From: VGJW01 sp035285595
Lineage (GTDB): Bacteria > Cyanobacteriota > Sericytochromatia > S15B-MN24 > VGJW01
Assembly (NCBI GenBank): GCA_035285595.1
Contig: JAYKGV010000024.1
Span: 1 to 31,119 of the forward strand
Reading direction: 5' to 3'
Length of the DNA: 31,119 nucleotides
Of this stretch, positions 14,921 through 23,719 are shown one piece after another. The position numbers were made by a program, and so were the translations under genes. The number at the start of each line of letters is the position of its first letter. The stretch's first letter is position 1. The notes under the pieces are model-generated. The model searched no databases and was not told where the DNA came from. It was given only the letters and a program-made list of their open reading frames with translations.

Positions 14921-16214
14921 TTCCCACGGAGCCCTGCCCTTGGAAGCCATCCTCATCGAAGGCGGTCAACCGCTGGTCGGCACGCTTGCCGTCAGCGGGG
15001 CCAAGAACACAGCGTTGGCCCTTCTTGCTGCTTCTCTGGCGGCTTCGGGCACCACCGTCCTCGAGAATGTACCTGAGTTGGCCGACGTGCAGGTCATGCT
15101 CGAAGTGCTCTCCAGCGTGGGCGTGAAGGTAGAGCGGCGGCCGGACGGCATCTCGCTTGATGCCTCGAACCTGACGGCCCACACGACCCCCTATGACCTG
15201 GTCACGCGGATGCGGGCCTCCTTCTTCGTCCTCGGTCCCATTCTGGCCCGCATGGGTCAGGCCCGCATCCCGCTTCCCGGCGGATGCGCCATCGGTTCAC
15301 GGCCCGTGGACCTGCATCTCAAGGGCCTGCGCGCTCTCGGGGCCGAGGTCGCCATCGAGCATGGTTATGCGATCGCCCGGGCCGATCGCCTCGTGGGTGC
15401 GCCCATCTACCTCGACTATCCCTCGGTCGGGGCTACGGAAACCATCATGATGGCGGCGGCCCTCGCAGGGGGCACGACGACACTGACCAACGGCGCCCAG
15501 GAGCCCGAAATCATCGATTTGGCGGATCTCCTTGTGGCCATGGGAGCCAAAATCGAGGGTGCTGGAACGGAATCCATGCGCATCGAAGGTGCCCCGAAGC
15601 TGGCGGGAGTGCGCCATCGTTGCATCGGAGATCGCATCGAAGCCGGGACCTTCATGATCGCCGCAGCGGCGACCGGTGGCGATCTTACCCTTGTCGGCAT
15701 CCGGCCCGAGCATGTCGCCTCCTTGACCGGCAAGTTGCAGGAAATGGGGGTATCGGTGACGTGGCCTGCTCCCGAGGCCGTGAGAGTGCAGGTTCCGGGT
15801 CCCCTGACCCCAGTTGATGTCAGGACGCTGCCTTTCCCCGGTTTCCCCACCGACCTGCAAGCCCAGATGATGGCCCTGCTCGCCATGACGCCGGGGACTT
15901 CGATGATGACCGAGACTGTTTTCGAGAACAGGTTCCTGCACGTCGACGAGCTTCATCGCATGGGTGCGAACATCCGGGCCGAGGGCAACTGTGCCGTCAT
16001 CCAGGGCGTGAGCCCCTTGACGGGCGCTCCGGTGCGGGCCACCGACCTGCGTGCAGGTGCGGCCCTCGTCGTGGCCGGCCTCGCGGCACGCGGCACCACC
16101 CAGGTCACGGGAGTCCACCATATCGACCGAGGCTACGAGCATCTCGAGGAGAAACTGGTTTCGGTTGGTGCCCGCATCACGCGCTCGGGGGTGGGAGAGA
16201 CCGCGCGGTCTTGA
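14910..16214 (+). CDS. murA: UDP-N-acetylglucosamine 1-carboxyvinyltransferase
   Basis: This 434-residue enzyme transfers enolpyruvate from PEP to UDP-GlcNAc, the first committed step of peptidoglycan synthesis. VSGAKNTALALLAASL (Lys/Asn of the active site, residues 32-33), RASFFVLGPILARMGQARIPLPGGCAIGSRPVDLHLKGL with active-site Cys126 (the fosfomycin target), and FPTDLQAQMMALLAMTPGTSMMTETVFENRFLHVDELHRMGA are all present. ATG 14910 lies in a hairpin loop. TTG 14940 (MEAILIEGG) would give the more typical N-terminus and 424 residues; I cannot decide between them. The stop overlaps the TTG of the next gene. Confidence 0.96.
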   Translation: MSPSSHGALPLEAILIEGGQPLVGTLAVSGAKNTALALLAASLAASGTTVLENVPELADVQVMLEVLSSVGVKVERRPDGISLDASNLTAHTTPYDLVTRMRASFFVLGPILARMGQARIPLPGGCAIGSRPVDLHLKGLRALGAEVAIEHGYAIARADRLVGAPIYLDYPSVGATETIMMAAALAGGTTTLTNGAQEPEIIDLADLLVAMGAKIEGAGTESMRIEGAPKLAGVRHRCIGDRIEAGTFMIAAAATGGDLTLVGIRPEHVASLTGKLQEMGVSVTWPAPEAVRVQVPGPLTPVDVRTLPFPGFPTDLQAQMMALLAMTPGTSMMTETVFENRFLHVDELHRMGANIRAEGNCAVIQGVSPLTGAPVRATDLRAGAALVVAGLAARGTTQVTGVHHIDRGYEHLEEKLVSVGARITRSGVGETARS

Positions 16215-17707
16215 GCGGAATCCGCCGACCCCGTCCGGCGCTGCTGTTGGCCGGAACCGTACTGTCCGTCGTGTGTGCCACCAGTGCATTCTCTCCTGGG
16301 GCAGCGGCCCGACCCAGATCGCGCCCCACACCTCGACCCACCCCGTCTCCACTCGACGTTTCGGCACGCAGCGCGCCGGAGGTGTTGCAGCTCACCCTGA
16401 AGATCGACCGGCACCGCAGGCCCACGGCAGTCCGAATCTTCCCTACTTCGAACAGTCTCAGGTTCATCCTGCCCGATCCCGCTCCGCGGCTGAATGAATC
16501 TGTCTGGCCGACGGGTGACGGATTGCTTCCGCGTGTCACGGCCGCAACGGACGACACTGGCGTCGCGCTCTCCCTCCCGTGGCCCTATGCCCTGCCCCAT
16601 GAGGTCAAGGAGCGTGCGTACGGCTTCGATATCATCGTACGCAAGCTCTTCGTCCGCTCGGCTTCGCGGAGCCTCGCTCCTGGCGTCGTGCTGGTGGAAG
16701 AGGAGACAGGATTGCCCGAGGGGCGACAGCGCACGATCGTGGTGCGGGCTTCGGCGGGAAGCGCCCGACTGGAATTGCTGAACCGTCGGGGACCTGCGCT
16801 CGAAGCGACCAGCGCCCTCGCACGTCGGCATCGACCACTGGTCGCCGTCAACGGAGGCTATTTCAGCCCGCGCGACGGATTTGCGCTTGGCCTGGTGCAG
16901 GCCGGGGACAGGATTTTGTCAGGCCCCTTCCATGCCCGCACAGCGCTTCATCTGTCCCAAGAGCAGCCTTCCCTGGCGAGAGCGGGCGTGCATCCGTGGA
17001 TTCTCCTGCCGGGGGGTGAGAGCGCGGAAGTGGATCAGGTCAATGTGCTGCCCGCCGCCGCAGATGGCCTGAGCCTGTTTCGCGAACCTTGGCCTGCACG
17101 AAGCGGGTCCCGCGGAGACGACCAGAGCCTTGAGCTGGCCATGTCCCCCGACGGGGTGGTGCTGGGTATGGGCCCACGCGACCTGGGCCTGCCGCCGGGC
17201 GGTTGGCTGTTGCACGCGCGAGGGGCGCGGGCGGTCTGGTTGGCCGATAGGGTGCGTCGCGGAAACAAGATCCAACTTCACGATCCCACGACGGAATTCT
17301 GGGGCCGTTCGGGAGATGCCCTCGGCGGTGGTCCCGAACTGGTTCAGGACGGACAGGTGCGCATCGGAACCGATGAACGCTTCCGGAGCGACATCACCCG
17401 TGGACGCCACGCGCGGACTGCGGTGGGACTCTCGCGGGACGGCGGCTTGATTCTCCTGGTGACCGCCCAGGACAGACCCGGGGATCTCGGGATGTCGCTC
17501 GAGGAAACCGCGCGCGCCCTTCTGCGTCATGGGGCATGGCAAGGCGTGAACATGGACGGGGGGACCTCGTCGACCTTCTGGACTGCGGGCAGCGTCCTTG
17601 TCGGCCAACGACCCGACCGTCCCGTTGCCAACGCTCTTGGTCTGTACGCCTCCGGCCATCGGGAAGAGGTTCAGGACCCGAGGGACGGATTGGGAGCCGA
17701 GCCGTAG
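16211..17707 (+). CDS. Exported phosphodiester glycosidase (NAGPA) family protein
   Basis: This 498-residue protein has an N-terminal Sec signal (basic MSGIRRPRPA, then a hydrophobic stretch to about residue 33) and a Pro/Arg-rich linker. A roughly 100-residue beta-rich region follows (VLQLTLKIDRHRRPTAVRIF through FDIIVRK) that resembles AMIN-type cell-wall binding domains. The C-terminal half is a NAGPA/DUF2233 domain: LVAVNGGYFSPRDG, then TRGRHARTAVGLSRDGGLILLVTAQDR, then GMSLEETARALLRHGAWQGVNMDGGTSSTFW. Family members hydrolyse GlcNAc-phosphodiesters; here a cell-wall or glycopolymer role is inferred. TTG 16211 overlaps the murA stop (TTGA), implying coupling to peptidoglycan synthesis. 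Its 3' end overlaps the converging lipoprotein gene by 37 bases. Confidence 0.88.
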   Translation: MSGIRRPRPALLLAGTVLSVVCATSAFSPGAAARPRSRPTPRPTPSPLDVSARSAPEVLQLTLKIDRHRRPTAVRIFPTSNSLRFILPDPAPRLNESVWPTGDGLLPRVTAATDDTGVALSLPWPYALPHEVKERAYGFDIIVRKLFVRSASRSLAPGVVLVEEETGLPEGRQRTIVVRASAGSARLELLNRRGPALEATSALARRHRPLVAVNGGYFSPRDGFALGLVQAGDRILSGPFHARTALHLSQEQPSLARAGVHPWILLPGGESAEVDQVNVLPAAADGLSLFREPWPARSGSRGDDQSLELAMSPDGVVLGMGPRDLGLPPGGWLLHARGARAVWLADRVRRGNKIQLHDPTTEFWGRSGDALGGGPELVQDGQVRIGTDERFRSDITRGRHARTAVGLSRDGGLILLVTAQDRPGDLGMSLEETARALLRHGAWQGVNMDGGTSSTFWTAGSVLVGQRPDRPVANALGLYASGHREEVQDPRDGLGAEP

Positions 17708-19158
17708 GGCTGGCGGAAATCCGGCATGCGCATCATCAGGTAGCCCTGACGTCCGCAAGCCGCGCCCTGACCCTCGGGCAAAAGATGGATCCCCGTGCAC
17801 TCCTTGCTGAGGTTGTAGCGGAAGAATTTGTCGTCAGGACGGTAGTTGCTGCCATCGAAGCTCAGCAGGTTGGCATAGAGGTCGTTGACAGGACCGACCG
17901 GGACCAGCTGACGAGGGGTGACGGTCTCACCCAGGATCCAGCCCTCGGTACCAGACAGCATCGCTACCGCATTGAGCGATGACTGCGCCAAGTACGGAAC
18001 CCCCTGGTCGGCCGCATCCACCCGATCCCACTGGGACCACTGGAACCGCCGCTGGCCTCGCGCGTCGAAACGGAAGACCAGGCCCTTGCGGAAGCCCACC
18101 GCCGGCTCCGACCAGCCCACGGCATAACCTTGATCCGCGTTGATCATGGTCAAGCCCCGGAGCTCACCCGACTCGAGCACGCCTGTCCCGAAGGGCAGGT
18201 TCTGCTTGTTCCAACGAAAACCATCGTAGTGCAGAACGAGCGGGTTGTTGCCCTCTCGTCCGACAGCCCAGCCTTCCGTGCCGATCATCTGGATGGCGTT
18301 GAGGCTCCCCTTGCCCGTCCACGTGGTGTCCTGAACCCAGTTACGACCTGTCCAGCGCATGATGAGGACGCGGCCGGAGCCATCCGCCCCGACGGCCCAA
18401 GCCCGCTCACGATCGATCGTGGCGACAGCCCGCAAGCCACCGGTCGCCGGCACGGGAACCGAAATCCACTGCTGGCCGGCAAGGGCCATGGCCACGGCAC
18501 CCTGCGGGTTATCCTCGGTGCCACGATGGCCCACGATCCAACCGGTACCGGGCTCAGAAACGGAAATTCCACGGTGCGTGACGCCTGCGTCCGTGGCGCC
18601 CGGATGAACCACCCACTGCTGACCGACCCAGCGAAGGATGGTGCCGCGAGCCCCCACGGCCCAGCCGTCCTGGCGGGAAAGCATCCGGACCCCGAAGAGA
18701 TCGGCGACGACGGGGGACGTCACTTGTTGCCACGCCAGCAAGGCCGGCACGATGTCGATGTCCAACTCGGCGACCACCGTGCCCACTTGGGCACGGACAC
18801 GCGCCGACCGGGGATTGAGCCCGGTGACGAGTCCCGTCTGATCGACGGCGGCGGCCTGAGGGTCGGAGACCGACCACTGGCACAGGCGGGGGTCGGTGAC
18901 AAGCTGGCCATTGGAAAGAGCGACCTCGACCCGGATACGGTTGGTCGAACCCACAGCCACTTTGGCCTCGGTGGCACTCAGCCGGATGGAAGTCGCCGTG
19001 ACACCCACGGGCAGGCGGGCGGAAGGCGGCTGCTGCTGGAGCTGGCTACCATTGCTGCCCAGCGGATCCGGCAAGGCAGGCACGGCCGGCCTTCCGCACC
19101 CCGTGACCGCGAGGGCCAGGCAAAGCCCCGCCCACCACGTTCTCCCGGTCTGCGTCAT
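17671..19158 (-). CDS. Lipoprotein with bacterial Ig-like domain and Ycf48-like beta-propeller
   Basis: This 495-residue protein has a lipoprotein signal with lipobox VTGC (Cys21). A linker is followed by an Ig-like BIG2-type domain (about residues 52-140, VTATSIRLSATEAKVAVGSTNRI through AELDIDI). The rest repeats a blade motif ending in aromatic-Ala-Val-Gly: DGWAVGARG, TGWIVGHRG, RAWAVGADG, EGWAVGREG, QGYAVGWSE, EGWILGETV, six or more blades of a propeller resembling Ycf48/photosynthesis assembly-type or sialidase-like propellers. It is membrane-anchored and faces the periplasm or surface; ligand unknown. ATG 19158 is chosen for its AGGAGG eight bases upstream and the signal peptide. Confidence 0.85.
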   Translation of the reverse strand: MTQTGRTWWAGLCLALAVTGCGRPAVPALPDPLGSNGSQLQQQPPSARLPVGVTATSIRLSATEAKVAVGSTNRIRVEVALSNGQLVTDPRLCQWSVSDPQAAAVDQTGLVTGLNPRSARVRAQVGTVVAELDIDIVPALLAWQQVTSPVVADLFGVRMLSRQDGWAVGARGTILRWVGQQWVVHPGATDAGVTHRGISVSEPGTGWIVGHRGTEDNPQGAVAMALAGQQWISVPVPATGGLRAVATIDRERAWAVGADGSGRVLIMRWTGRNWVQDTTWTGKGSLNAIQMIGTEGWAVGREGNNPLVLHYDGFRWNKQNLPFGTGVLESGELRGLTMINADQGYAVGWSEPAVGFRKGLVFRFDARGQRRFQWSQWDRVDAADQGVPYLAQSSLNAVAMLSGTEGWILGETVTPRQLVPVGPVNDLYANLLSFDGSNYRPDDKFFRYNLSKECTGIHLLPEGQGAACGRQGYLMMRMPDFRQPYGSAPNPSLGS

Positions 19159-19224
19159 GCCCCCGTCCTCCTGCTGGATTGTCGGTTCAAGACGGACCAA
19201 ACTGACGTTAAGCCGCGGGTAAAC

Positions 19225-19602
19225 CTAGTGACCGGAGAGCACGCGCAACGAACATGTCGCGTCCTCGGTCCTGCCAGGCGCCACGACGGTCCAGAGGCCG
19301 GCTGGCAGGACCGGCAGGGATGCCGTCGCGACAAAGGGCACCAGAACCATCGGAAAGAAACCGTCCCGCCGCGGTTTGCCCTCCAGGGCCACGAATACTT
19401 TTCGGCCTTCCTTGCGGATGCGCACGCCGCCGAGCGACCAGGACGGGTCGGGCCAGGAGCCTTCGATCTTCACCAACGCCGCATCTCCGGACCGTACCTT
19501 TTCGGGTGCCTTGACCGCAGAGACATAGGGAAGGGACGTCCTGGGGACGGGCACGTCCGCAGAGGCGGTCAACGGACCGGCGAACAGGGGCAGGAGTAAC
19601 AT
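19225..19602 (-). CDS. Small exported protein of unknown function
   Basis: This 125-residue protein has a hydrophobic leader (MLLLPLFAGPLTASADVPVP) and a mature part of about 110 residues predicted to be beta-rich (SGDAALVKIEGSWPDPSWSLGGVRIRKEGRKVFVALEGKP, then FVATASLPVLPAGLWTVVA). One Cys near the C-terminus. It looks like a single beta-sandwich domain, but I recognise no family. ATG 19602 is preceded by AGGAA at suitable distance; ATG 19644 would add 14 residues including a Lys and could give a more typical signal peptide. It lies between the HEAT-repeat gene and the lipoprotein gene, all exported and on the same strand. Confidence 0.7.
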   Translation of the reverse strand: MLLLPLFAGPLTASADVPVPRTSLPYVSAVKAPEKVRSGDAALVKIEGSWPDPSWSLGGVRIRKEGRKVFVALEGKPRRDGFFPMVLVPFVATASLPVLPAGLWTVVAPGRTEDATCSLRVLSGH

Positions 19603-19688
19603 GACGGGTTCCTTGAATCCGGGGACTGCCCATGACACCATCATCCGGCGTACGGGACCACCCCCGAGCGAAGGACGCGCGAAAGTCG

Positions 19689-22016
19689 CTAGGGGTTCCC
19701 CCAGGACGGAGGATGACCCGTACGCGAAGCGAGGCGCTCAGCCGCCCAGCGCACCCGCGGATCCTGGTGCCGGCTTCCCACTCGTGCCAACGTCCCCTGC
19801 AAGGGATGGCCGCCCGGACAAGCGTCCAGTAGGCCCCGTGCCACCGCACCGCCCCTGGCCACCGTACCGGAGAGCAGTTCTTCCACCATACCGGCGGGCC
19901 AGCGCAAGGAAGCCCGCCACGCCGCCCGGGCCACCTCGGGATCGCGATCCTCCATCCGGAGGGCCAGCGGCTGCCGCAGATCGACGGCATGGACCTCACC
20001 GAAGGCTTCCGTCGCGGCAAGACGCATGACGGGATCCGGATGACTCAGGGCTCCCAGCCAACGACCCCTGGCGGCCCGACCTTCCGGGCCGGGCTTCGTG
20101 GCCGCCCCCGCCCACAGACGCGCGGCAGACAACGGCTCGAGGGTCTCGGGCCGTGGCCAACGAGAGCCGGGGAGGCGACCCGTCCGCGCCAGGCGAGCCG
20201 CCCTCGCCCGCAGGGCACCCTCCGCGTCCCGCAGAAACACGAGCACATCGGCTGCCGTGTCCTTGCCGCCAAGTCCCTGCTCGATCTTGGTCAGCCACCT
20301 TCCCCGGAGGATCGGATCGGAGGCGGCAAGGGCACGCTGCCGCGCCAGGGCGGCAAGGGGACCGCCAAGTTGCCACGCCGCTTCCAACGCCGCCGGAACC
20401 CCCTTCCTCACGGAACCCTCGAGCTCCTCCGCAAGCCCGGGCACCTGCAACGCGGCCAGCGCCGGCCACGCCGCCTCCCGCACGACGTGCGCGCGCCTGG
20501 ATGAAGCCTGCATGACCTCGGGCAGAAGCCAACCCGATGGATGGCGAGTCAACAAGGCAAGGGCCGCCACGACGACTCCGGCGTCTTCGTCCCGCAAAGC
20601 CGCCTCTACCTGATGTGCGAGGCAGGGCGGGCGACTGGATGCCAGAGGGGGGGCCAGAAGGGCATCCGTTCCAAGTCGTGCCGCAGGCGGCGCCGGACAC
20701 GGACGACCGAGCCCGCGGTCGGCCAGGCGCCCCAGGGCCCGCACGGCCTCGAGGCGTACGGTGGGATCAAGATCCGAGGTGCGCCGTGCAAGCAGCTCCA
20801 CATCGGCCTTGTCACCCCAATGCCCCAGCAGGACCAACACCCCGGGAGCCACGGTCCCCACGCCGACTGCAGCCGCCTCGCGGAGTCTGGGCAAGGCCGT
20901 CGTCGCCTCGAGGCGCCACAAGGCCAGCAAGGCCTGATCCACGCCCGCCCAGCGCATGTGCCCGCGCATCAGCCCCTCGACCAATTCGGGAATCGCCACG
21001 GGATCTCCGAGTCGGCCGAGCGCCGAGGCTGCCCGACCCCGGACCTCCTCGTCCGGGTCCTGCAGAGACGAAAGCAGGACGGACACCGCCGCCGGTGACA
21101 CCGCTTCCTCAAGCACAGCCAAGGCCAGCCGGCGTATGACGGGGTCACTGGCGTGAGCCATGGCCGACACCGCCTCGAGCCTGTCGGCATCGAGCCTGCG
21201 TGCCAGTCCCTTCACCAAGGTCTGGGCATCAGCGTGCCCTGAGCGCCAAGCCTTCACGCCCTCTGGGGAAAAGAGGAACTCTTCGAGAAGCGGGCCGTCA
21301 TCACGACCCGGCAGGCGTGCAAGAGAGGCGAGGATGGGCTGGCGCCCTCCGCGTGGAGCCGCGTTCGCGGCACGCACCAATGCCGCGCGCCCCGCACCAA
21401 GGTTTCCCAAGCCCAGGACAGCCGTCCTCCTGACGACGACGTCGGGGTCGGCGAGCCCTCGTTCGAGCAGGGAAAGGGCATGGCGACCCGAGGTGCGGGA
21501 AAGTGCACGCAACGCCTCGGCACGCACCCGTGCCACCCGATCGGACACAAGGCGTTCAAGAAAGGGCGGAGCCCCGGGATCCCCGGCTTGGCCCAGAATC
21601 CGGGCAGCCTGGGCGCGAACCGAAGCGTCCTCGTGGCCGAGCAACAGGCGCAAGGCCGGGAAGCGCTCTTCAGGCCAATGTCGTGCAATCCGACGAGCCC
21701 GCTTCGCAAGCTCCACCTCGTCGACGGTGCCCAGGCCAAGCGCCCTATGCCACGCTCCGGGCAAAGGCCCCTTGCGCGGCGGCGGACTGAAGCGGGCCAT
21801 CCGCGCCTCCGCTGCCAGCCGGTCCAGGACGCGCTCGTCATAAGCAAATCCCTTCCACGGGTCCGGAACCAAAGGGGCAGCGGGGCGTCGGGTCTCGGCC
21901 CGCACCGAGAAAACACCCGCCGGAAGCAGGGCCCCCGCCAGGACGAGCATCAGGAAGGGGCGCGCCCGCACGGGCATCCTGTACCGCGCAGGCCCTGCCC
22001 CGAAACACGTTCGCAT
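19689..22016 (-). CDS. Exported HEAT-repeat protein
   Basis: This 775-residue protein starts with a Sec signal peptide (MPVRARPFLMLVLAGALLPAGVFSVRA, beginning at the second Met, 21977; the first ATG is 22016). The rest is almost entirely HEAT/PBS-lyase-type alpha repeats with the recurring pattern 'D..VR..A..ALG.LGDP.A': for example EDASVRAQAARILGQAGDPGAPPFL, DPDEEVRGRAASALGRLGDPVAIPELV and DLDPTVRLEAVRALGRLADRG. Such repeats form a superhelical protein-binding scaffold. A periplasmic scaffold role is inferred; no enzyme domain is seen. It is divergent from the flagellar operon (about 100 bases between starts). Confidence 0.87.
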   Translation of the reverse strand: MRTCFGAGPARYRMPVRARPFLMLVLAGALLPAGVFSVRAETRRPAAPLVPDPWKGFAYDERVLDRLAAEARMARFSPPPRKGPLPGAWHRALGLGTVDEVELAKRARRIARHWPEERFPALRLLLGHEDASVRAQAARILGQAGDPGAPPFLERLVSDRVARVRAEALRALSRTSGRHALSLLERGLADPDVVVRRTAVLGLGNLGAGRAALVRAANAAPRGGRQPILASLARLPGRDDGPLLEEFLFSPEGVKAWRSGHADAQTLVKGLARRLDADRLEAVSAMAHASDPVIRRLALAVLEEAVSPAAVSVLLSSLQDPDEEVRGRAASALGRLGDPVAIPELVEGLMRGHMRWAGVDQALLALWRLEATTALPRLREAAAVGVGTVAPGVLVLLGHWGDKADVELLARRTSDLDPTVRLEAVRALGRLADRGLGRPCPAPPAARLGTDALLAPPLASSRPPCLAHQVEAALRDEDAGVVVAALALLTRHPSGWLLPEVMQASSRRAHVVREAAWPALAALQVPGLAEELEGSVRKGVPAALEAAWQLGGPLAALARQRALAASDPILRGRWLTKIEQGLGGKDTAADVLVFLRDAEGALRARAARLARTGRLPGSRWPRPETLEPLSAARLWAGAATKPGPEGRAARGRWLGALSHPDPVMRLAATEAFGEVHAVDLRQPLALRMEDRDPEVARAAWRASLRWPAGMVEELLSGTVARGGAVARGLLDACPGGHPLQGTLARVGSRHQDPRVRWAAERLASRTGHPPSWGNP

Positions 22017-22031
22017 TTCATCAAGGATTCG

Positions 22032-22060
22032 TTCCGGAGATATTTAGAAGCTGATAGACT
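22032..22060 (+). promoter_or_regulatory. Weak candidate promoter of the flagellar operon
   Basis: TTCCGG (22032-22037) and TAGACT (22055-22060) are 17 bases apart upstream of flgD. The -10 matches at 4/6 and the -35 is poor. I saw no sigma-28 or sigma-54 pattern in the 102-base gap between the HEAT-repeat gene and flgD. Confidence 0.25.
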
Positions 22061-22118
22061 GCCCCGCCCCAGGGGTATGGAATCCTCGCGTTCCGATGCA
22101 CCACGCGAGGGCAGCAGG

Positions 22119-22535
22119 ATGGAAAGCCGCAAGATTCAAGGCATCGCCTACACTCCCCCGCCGCAGAAGGCCGGGTCGAGCACGTCGGTCGTCAGTGCTC
22201 AGGAGCAGGCGGATGGCTTCTTGAAGATGCTGGTAGCCCAGCTCACCAATCAGGATCCGGAAGCCCCGCTCAGTGCGACGGACATGATCGCCCAGTTCGC
22301 TCAGGTGAACGCTGCCATCTCGATGAGCATGGTGAGTGAGGTCTCCACCGCAAACCAGCGCGTGGCAGCGGCTTCCTCCCTGATCGACCGGCAAGTGACA
22401 CTCAAGATCGGCCGGGAACAGTATGTCTCGGGTCGGGTCGAGGCCCTCGACTTCAGTCACGTCGACAAGATGCCGCGGGTGCGCGTCGGGGGCGAGTTTT
22501 ACCGGCTCGATCAAGTGGAGCAGGTCGAGGCCTGA
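22119..22535 (+). CDS. flgD: Flagellar hook capping/scaffold protein FlgD (short form)
   Basis: This 138-residue protein needed for hook polymerisation has the conserved FlgD N-terminal region: QEQADGFLKMLVAQLTNQDPEAPLSATDMIAQFAQVNAAISM, matching the family pattern 'F L .LL.AQL.NQDP..P....e...QlAq.s'. A short C-terminal part (VTLKIGREQYVSGRVEALDFS through FYRLDQVEQVEA) replaces the larger Ig/tudor-like domains of enteric FlgD (~230 residues), as in many short-form FlgDs. ATG 22119 is preferred for a GAGG eight bases upstream; ATG 22077 would add 14 nonconserved residues. It is the first gene of the flagellar operon, followed by a hook/rod gene. Confidence 0.92.
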   Translation: MESRKIQGIAYTPPPQKAGSSTSVVSAQEQADGFLKMLVAQLTNQDPEAPLSATDMIAQFAQVNAAISMSMVSEVSTANQRVAAASSLIDRQVTLKIGREQYVSGRVEALDFSHVDKMPRVRVGGEFYRLDQVEQVEA

Positions 22536-22568
22536 GTCGCGTAGCGGATTTTCCCGTCCAAGGCTTAC

Positions 22569-22574
22569 AGGAGG
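22569..22574 (+). promoter_or_regulatory. Full-consensus ribosome-binding site deciding a GTG start
   Basis: AGGAGG (extended to AGGAGGTGA) lies six bases before the GTG at 22581 and fixes the start of the hook/rod gene. It is one of the strongest Shine-Dalgarno matches in the window. Confidence 0.85.
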
Positions 22575-22580
22575 TGACAC

Positions 22581-23651
22581 GTGGGTGACATCCGGCTGAC
22601 CGGCGTCAACAGCATCCAGTCGATGGACCAGTGGCTCAAGGTGCTGGCCGGGAACCTCACAGGATCCAACGTCACAGGGTACAAGCAGCAGCGCGTCGAG
22701 TTCGCCGACGTTCTGTCGGCCCAGATGTACGGCGCCGCAGGTGTGACGACCAACGCCGCTGCCCTGCCGGCGATGTCCATGCCGATGGGTGGCAATCGTA
22801 TCCGTGCCATCAAGACCGACTTTTCCCAGGGCCTCTTGGCCGAAAGCACGCGAGAGACCGATCTGGGTATCAATGGCGAGGGCTTCTTCATCCTGTCCAA
22901 GAGCCTGGAACCTAGCAAAATCGATGAACTCGTCTTCACCCGGGACGGCAGTTTCCGGCTGGATTATGTGTCCAAGGGCAACGGCGAAGGTGATTTCTAT
23001 CTGGTCAATCAGGAGGGCTACTACGTGCTGGGGATGGAGGGCAACAAGAACGCCTACCAGCCGGGAGCCAACAACTTGCCCGGATTTGCCAAGGATCCCG
23101 TCGCGGGGTCGGTCAAGTACGATCGGATCTCCGGAAGCTCTTTCGTGGTGCCGGATCCTGTCTCCGGGGCGGATGCCCTCTATGGCATCAAGCCGATCAA
23201 GGTCTTCCAGAAGGTCTCCGGCAACACGGGCACGGAACGCAACCCCGCCATCTCCGATGAGACCATCAAGTTCGACGAGCGCGGGGGCCTGCTGGTCAAC
23301 GGCGACGTCACCACCAACGACAAAGGCGAGCCGGCTCCGATCTTCGTCGCCCTGGCGAAGTTCCAGTCACGCGAAGGACTTGCCAGAACCTCGTCAGGTT
23401 CGCTGTTCGCTTGGTCGACCGCCGCGGGAGACGATGTCGTGATCGGTTCGGCAGGCAGCAAGAACCTCAACGATACGGACGTGGGCTTCGATGGCACGCA
23501 AGTCCTGGGTCGCCGGCTCGAAGCGTCGAACAGTTCGGTCAACACGACACTTCCCGAAATGACCATCGCCCAGAAGTCTTTCACAGCCAGCGTCAAGATC
23601 ATCCAGGTCGGCAACGCGCTCATCGACGACGTCAACAACTTGGTCAGGTAG
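22581..23651 (+). CDS. flgE: Flagellar hook/rod protein (FlgE/FlgF/FlgG family)
   Basis: This 356-residue axial protein has the family N-terminal helix (SIQSMDQWLKVLAGNLTGSNVTGYKQQRVEFADVL; compare the usual 'NNiANsnTvGyK'). The central domain includes DLGINGEGFFILSK and FTRDGSFRLD, and the C-terminal helix is LPEMTIAQKSFTASVKIIQVGNALIDDVNNLVR. Its place after flgD points to the hook protein FlgE. The length is short for FlgE but long for FlgF/FlgG, so the subtype stays open. It is exported through the flagellar gate encoded downstream. No signal peptide, as expected for this family. Confidence 0.88.
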   Translation: MGDIRLTGVNSIQSMDQWLKVLAGNLTGSNVTGYKQQRVEFADVLSAQMYGAAGVTTNAAALPAMSMPMGGNRIRAIKTDFSQGLLAESTRETDLGINGEGFFILSKSLEPSKIDELVFTRDGSFRLDYVSKGNGEGDFYLVNQEGYYVLGMEGNKNAYQPGANNLPGFAKDPVAGSVKYDRISGSSFVVPDPVSGADALYGIKPIKVFQKVSGNTGTERNPAISDETIKFDERGGLLVNGDVTTNDKGEPAPIFVALAKFQSREGLARTSSGSLFAWSTAAGDDVVIGSAGSKNLNDTDVGFDGTQVLGRRLEASNSSVNTTLPEMTIAQKSFTASVKIIQVGNALIDDVNNLVR

Positions 23652-23719
23652 CCAAGTTCGTGGCGTAATGCCACGCCGGTCACCGAAATTCAGGGGCTGC
23701 TGCCCGATAGTGGGGGCAG

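Noticed and set aside
18130..19599. 489-codon plus-strand open frame
   Set aside because: It is antisense to the propeller lipoprotein and the small exported protein, with no recognisable motif.
21480..22118. Upstream extension of the flgD frame
   Set aside because: It lies antisense to the HEAT-repeat gene and lacks FlgD features; a ribosome-binding site supports 22119.
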